DNA of 64,000 nt from Caldichromatium japonicum (lineage in GTDB: Bacteria; Pseudomonadota; Gammaproteobacteria; Chromatiales; Chromatiaceae). Shown here piece after piece: positions 60,461 to 64,000 of this stretch; positions within the stretch are counted from its first letter, which is position 1; each line of letters opens with the position of its first letter. The position numbers and the translations under genes were made by a program. The DNA is taken from assembly GCF_011290485.1 (NCBI RefSeq), contig NZ_CP048029.1:2800501-2864500 (forward strand). Direction: 5' to 3'. The notes beneath the pieces are model-generated. The model ran no database searches. It saw only the letters and a program-made list of their open reading frames with translations, and was not told the DNA's origin.

Positions 60461-61420
60461 ATGCCCCAGATCCATCTCTCACTGCGCCAACTTCGGGTCT
60501 TTGAGACCGTCGCGCGTCACAGGAGCTATACGCGTGCCGCCGAGGAGCTGCATCTGACCCAGCCGGCTGTCTCCATGCAGATCCGCCAGCTCGAAGACGA
60601 GATCGGCCTGACGCTCTTCGAGCGGCTGGGCAAACAGATGGTCGTCACCGAGGCGGGCAGCGAGATCCTGCATTACACCCGGACGATCAACCAGGCACTA
60701 CGCGAGATGCGCGAGGTTATCGAGGGACTCAAGGGGCTCAGCCGCGGCAGGCTCCATCTCGCGGTGGCCAGCACGGTCAATTATTTCGCCCCCCGCTTGC
60801 TCGCAGTGTTCCAACAGCGTTATCCAGGCATTCAACTGCGGCTGGAGGTGACCAATCGCGAGTCCTTGGTGCAATTGCTCGAGGCCAATGCCATAGATCT
60901 GGTCCTGATGGGGGTGCCGCCCAAGGATGTGGAGGTCGAGGCCGAGCCGTTTATGGAAAACCCCTTGGTGGTGATCGCCCCGCCCGAGCATCCCTTGACC
61001 GCGGCGCGTCAGATCCCGTTATATCGTCTCGCTGAGGAGGTCTTCGTGATGCGCGAAGAGGGCTCGGGGACCCGCCAGGCGATGGAGCGTTTTTTTCGTG
61101 AACGAGGAATTCAGGTCAGACAAGGGATGCAGATGACCCGCAATGAGGCGGTCAAACAGGCGGTGCGCTCGGGCCTGGGGCTGAGTGTAGTCTCCCTGCA
61201 TACCATCGAGCTCGAGATCGAAACTGGCCGATTGGTGGTATTGGACGTCGAGGGCTTTCCCGACCGGCGCCAATGGTATCTGGTCTATCGGCGCGGCAAG
61301 CGGCTGTCGCCGGCGGCGCGCGCCTTTCGCGAGTTCGTCCTGACCGAGGCGGCGGGGATCGCCCAGCCACAGCTGGCAGGTACAAACGCATCCGCTGGAC
61401 AGGACCAGGCCACCTTATGA
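60461..61420 (+). CDS. cbbR: LysR-family regulator CbbR
   Basis: The 319-residue protein has an N-terminal helix-turn-helix (LRQLRVFETVARHRSYTRAA with EELHLTQPAVSMQIRQLED) and a substrate-binding domain (VASTVNYFAPRLLAVFQQRY, LMGVPPKDVEVEAEPF, HPLTAARQI). CbbR activates the Calvin-cycle genes in response to metabolites. It faces away from cbbLSQO across a palindromic gap, the normal arrangement. The ATG at 60461 begins MPQIHLSLRQLRVFE. Confidence 0.94.
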   Translation: MPQIHLSLRQLRVFETVARHRSYTRAAEELHLTQPAVSMQIRQLEDEIGLTLFERLGKQMVVTEAGSEILHYTRTINQALREMREVIEGLKGLSRGRLHLAVASTVNYFAPRLLAVFQQRYPGIQLRLEVTNRESLVQLLEANAIDLVLMGVPPKDVEVEAEPFMENPLVVIAPPEHPLTAARQIPLYRLAEEVFVMREEGSGTRQAMERFFRERGIQVRQGMQMTRNEAVKQAVRSGLGLSVVSLHTIELEIETGRLVVLDVEGFPDRRQWYLVYRRGKRLSPAARAFREFVLTEAAGIAQPQLAGTNASAGQDQATL

Positions 61421-61567
61421 CCCAGGCATCCATCTGTACGGATCAGAATTGCCCTCATCCACTGCGCCTTTCCCTGCCGGCTCAAACCGCTTACCATGCC
61501 TCTCGGCACTTCCCCAATGCCGAAGCTGGGCAGGCCAGGCTTAACCCATCGCGTGGAGCACTACCGA

Positions 61568-62053
61568 ATGATCAAACTGACGACCAATCACGGCGAGATC
61601 CTCATTGAACTCGACCCGGACAAGGCACCCCAGACCTGCGCCAACTTCGAGCAGTATGTCCGCGATGGCCACTATGACGGAACCCTATTCCACCGTGTCA
61701 TCGATGGTTTCATGATCCAGGGCGGTGGCTTAGACCGCGACTTCAACCAAAAACCCACGCGTCCGCCGATCACCAACGAGGCCAACAATGGCCTCAAAAA
61801 CCAAATCGGCACCATTGCCATGGCCCGCACGCCCCACCCGCATTCGGCGACCGCCCAATTTTTCATCAATGTGGCCGACAACGATTTTCTCGACTATCCG
61901 GGGCAAGATGGCTGGGGCTATTGCGTCTTCGGGCGGGTAGTCGGCGGGATGGAGACGGTCGAGGCGATCAAGCAGGTACCGACCGGTCGTCGGGGTGTTC
62001 ATCAGGACGTCCCCTTGGCCGAGGTCGTCATCGAGAAGGCCGAGATCCTCTGA
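61568..62053 (+). CDS. ppiB: Peptidyl-prolyl cis-trans isomerase B (cyclophilin)
   Basis: The 161-residue cytoplasmic cyclophilin has [20 protein letters not shown] with the catalytic Arg, [15 protein letters not shown] and [16 protein letters not shown], and [17 protein letters not shown]. There is no signal peptide. The ATG at 61568 starts [20 protein letters not shown], the family N-terminus. Confidence 0.95.
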   Translation: MIKLTTNHGEILIELDPDKAPQTCANFEQYVRDGHYDGTLFHRVIDGFMIQGGGLDRDFNQKPTRPPITNEANNGLKNQIGTIAMARTPHPHSATAQFFINVADNDFLDYPGQDGWGYCVFGRVVGGMETVEAIKQVPTGRRGVHQDVPLAEVVIEKAEIL

Positions 62054-62110
62054 TCTGCGCCCAAGTCTTTAAGTAAACGCTGACTCTTTGTCATCGCCTC
62101 GCCTTCTCTG

Positions 62111-62130
62111 GATTCCGGATTTCGCCGGAA
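62111..62130. repeat. Short dispersed palindromic repeat
   Basis: GATTCCGGATTTCGCCGGAA contains the inverted pair TTCCGG/CCGGAA. It resembles pieces at 26060 and 31180, and lies between ppiB and mgtE. Confidence 0.45.
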
Positions 62131-62188
62131 CGACGAACGCGGCAGGATTCGGCATTTTCCTCATCCCAAGCGGCAAGGAGGCCGCTCC

Positions 62189-63634
62189 TCACATTAGGAA
62201 CAGGGTGGCCAACCCCAAAAAGATAAAAAATCCGCCCGAGTCGGTCAGGGCCGTGATCATCACCGAGCTGCCCAGCGCCGGATCGCGGCCGAGCTGCTGG
62301 CGGATCATCGGGATCAGGACACCAGCGGTGGCGGCGAGCAAGAGATTCAGGGTCATGGCCGCGGTCATGACCAGGCTGAGCTTCCAGTCATGATACAGCA
62401 ACCAGACGATCGCCCCGATGATCCCGCCCCAGACCAGGCCATTGATAAGGGCAACCCCTAACTCCTTGCCAAGGAGCCGCCACAGGTCCGCTGGCTCAAC
62501 CTGTCCCATCGCAATGGCGCGCACGATCATGGTGATGGTCTGGTTGCCGGCATTGCCGCCGATGCCGGCGACGATCGGCATCAGGGTCGCCAGGGCGACG
62601 AGCTGGGCGATGGTGCCCTCAAATAGGCCGATTACCCTGGAGGCCACAAAGGCGGTTACCAGATTGATCGCCAGCCAGGCCCAACGGTTGCGCACCGCGC
62701 GCATGACAGGGGCAAAGATATCCTCCTCCTCGCGCAGCCCAGCTTGGTTCAAGATCTCGGCGTCCGATTCCTCGCGGATGCGATCGACCATGTCCGCAAC
62801 TGTTAGCCGTGCGATCAGCCGCCCCTCGGCATCGATCACCGGCGCCGAGATCAGGTCATAACGTTCAAAGGTCGCTGCGGCCTCGCTGGCATCATCCTCG
62901 GGATGGAAGGTTAGCAATGACTTGGCCTGCATGACCTCAACGACCAGGCGCTCAGGATCATTGGTCAGCAAGGATTCAAGGGTCAGGATGCCGCGCAGCC
63001 GATCCTCGCGATCGACCACATAGAGCTTGTCAGTATGATCAGGGAGGGTCTCGAACCGGCGCAGGTAGCGCAGCACCACCTCCAAGGCCACGTCCTCACG
63101 GACCTTAACCAGGTCAAAATCCATAAAGGCACCGACCGTATCCTCTGGATAAGACAGGGCGGTGCGCACATGCTCGCGCTCTTCCTGATCTAAGGATTCA
63201 AGGACATCCTCTACGACCTCAGGTGGCAGATCCGGTGCCAGATCCGCGATCTCATCGGCATCCAAGGTCTCGGCAGCGGCACGGATCTCATCCGTATCCA
63301 TGGTCTCGAGCAGGGTCTCGCGGACCGCAGCCGAGACCTCGAGCAGGATCTCACCGTCCTTGTCGGCGCGCACCAGATCCCAGACGACCTGGCGTTGATC
63401 GCGCGGCAAAGCCTCGAGGATGCGCGCGATATCGGCGGAATGCAGGCGATCGAGCTTGCGTTTGATCCAGCCGAGGGTCTGGCGGTGGGTGATCGACTCG
63501 ACCAGATCCTGATGCTGGACCCGTTGTTGGCGATGGATGAGATCCTCGAGCGTCTGCTTGCGGGCAAGCAGCTCGCGGATCTCGCGTAGATGGTGCTGGA
63601 ACTCTTCAGAATCCTGTAATGCCGGCTCAGTCAT
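62189..63634 (-). CDS. mgtE: Magnesium transporter MgtE
   Basis: The 481-residue protein has the N-terminal MgtE helical domain (MTEPALQDSEEFQHHLREIR start; LHSADIARILEALPRDQRQV), two CBS domains (about residues 140-260) and five membrane helices at the C-terminus with PIVAGIGGNAGNQTITMIVR. MgtE is a magnesium-gated magnesium channel. The ATG at 63634 has weak AAGG upstream; an ATG at 63700 overlaps the stop of the upstream gene (TGATG) and would add 22 residues. Confidence 0.92.
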   Translation of the reverse strand: MTEPALQDSEEFQHHLREIRELLARKQTLEDLIHRQQRVQHQDLVESITHRQTLGWIKRKLDRLHSADIARILEALPRDQRQVVWDLVRADKDGEILLEVSAAVRETLLETMDTDEIRAAAETLDADEIADLAPDLPPEVVEDVLESLDQEEREHVRTALSYPEDTVGAFMDFDLVKVREDVALEVVLRYLRRFETLPDHTDKLYVVDREDRLRGILTLESLLTNDPERLVVEVMQAKSLLTFHPEDDASEAAATFERYDLISAPVIDAEGRLIARLTVADMVDRIREESDAEILNQAGLREEEDIFAPVMRAVRNRWAWLAINLVTAFVASRVIGLFEGTIAQLVALATLMPIVAGIGGNAGNQTITMIVRAIAMGQVEPADLWRLLGKELGVALINGLVWGGIIGAIVWLLYHDWKLSLVMTAAMTLNLLLAATAGVLIPMIRQQLGRDPALGSSVMITALTDSGGFFIFLGLATLFLM

Positions 63635-63699
63635 CGGGGTCGCGCCTTGCAAAGATCTGGAGGTACGGATCAGCTCGTCGGGGCCTGTAACATCCACCA

Positions 63700-64000
63700 T
63701 CAGCGGGGGACATAAAAAGGCGCACCACGATAACTCAAAACCGCTCCCTCTTTCAGGATACGTTCGACCCTAAACCCCTCGCGCGTCTCCTCACCCTCGC
63801 GATAGCGTAGCGTATTGATGATCACGAAGCGCCGCGCAGGATCTGGGTCATAGACATGCACGGTCATGAGATAGGCAGGCAGTTCGGCCTGTTGCTCGAG
63901 GGTCAGCCTCAGGCGGGTCGGGTCCTCGGGGATCTTGATGGGTTGGTGGCGCGCGCTGGGTGACGACTGCCCCTGTTGCTCCCGCCGGACCTGCTCTTTG
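63700..64000 (-). CDS. gspB: Type II secretion protein B (GspB-like), C-terminal part
   Basis: The visible 99 residues read KIPEDPTRLRLTLEQQAELP, AYLMTVHVYDPDPARRFVII and NTLRYREGEETREGF, ending GAVLSYRGAPFYVPR. This matches the periplasmic T2SSB domain that ends GspB proteins, which help place the GspD secretin. The N-terminal part with the membrane anchor is beyond base 64000. Its stop overlaps an ATG that could start mgtE. Confidence 0.8.
   Translation of the reverse strand, partial: KEQVRREQQGQSSPSARHQPIKIPEDPTRLRLTLEQQAELPAYLMTVHVYDPDPARRFVIINTLRYREGEETREGFRVERILKEGAVLSYRGAPFYVPR

Overview
The window is a GC-rich gammaproteobacterial chromosome segment. It most likely comes from a purple sulfur bacterium or a close autotrophic relative in the Chromatiales. 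This rests on a form I RuBisCO operon (cbbL, cbbS, cbbQ, cbbO) with a divergent cbbR, the gene order glmS/glmU, atpCDGAHFEBI, parB, parA, rsmG, and a UbiT-type factor for oxygen-independent ubiquinone synthesis. No photosynthesis genes, rRNA, tRNA or CRISPR array were seen, so phototrophy is inferred only.

Layout. 1-1128 is the start of glmS on the minus strand. 1139-14881 is an island wedged into what would otherwise be a gap of about 20 bases between glmU and glmS. Its outer edges are 195-base inverted copies of the end of an IS200/IS605-type element carrying tnpB remnants. Inside these lie two directly repeated IS630-family elements. The cargo is a decayed RCC1-repeat gene, a 1692-residue multi-module glycosyltransferase, a coupled outer-membrane barrel protein, and a convergent 916-residue fusion of radical SAM, SPASM, a small beta domain and an Stf0-type sulfotransferase. 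14886-25930 is ordinary core: glmU, the ATP synthase operon, parB, parA and rsmG, all minus. The mnmG gene often found next to rsmG is absent here; an asparagine-synthase-family amidotransferase follows instead.

28105-36119 is mainly plus-strand metabolism: sodB, argD, argF, ilvD, and a moaB-moeA-moaD molybdopterin cluster that ends in a probable antitoxin/toxin pair. 36418-39163 (minus) is a three-gene envelope module resembling E. coli yjfK-yjfL-yjfJ. 39280-44788 holds ruvB, a small membrane protein, a diguanylate cyclase with an intact I-site, a UPF0114 protein, an IS481-type transposase relic, ubiT and a DUF808 protein. 44795-50032 is the hrcA-grpE-dnaK-dnaJ heat-shock operon with a perfect CIRCE operator, divergent from nadK and recN. 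A STAS protein and an HD-GYP protein follow.

55069-61420 is the Calvin-cycle locus: cbbLS-cbbQ-cbbO on the minus strand with a terminator-like hairpin between cbbS and cbbQ, and cbbR divergent across a palindromic intergenic region. ppiB, mgtE and the 3' part of a gspB-like gene end the window.

The most unusual part is the glmU/glmS island. Its three intact cargo genes look like a surface-glycan or surface-protein modification set (glycosyl transfer, sulfation, a radical reaction and an outer-membrane component). Their joint function is inference.
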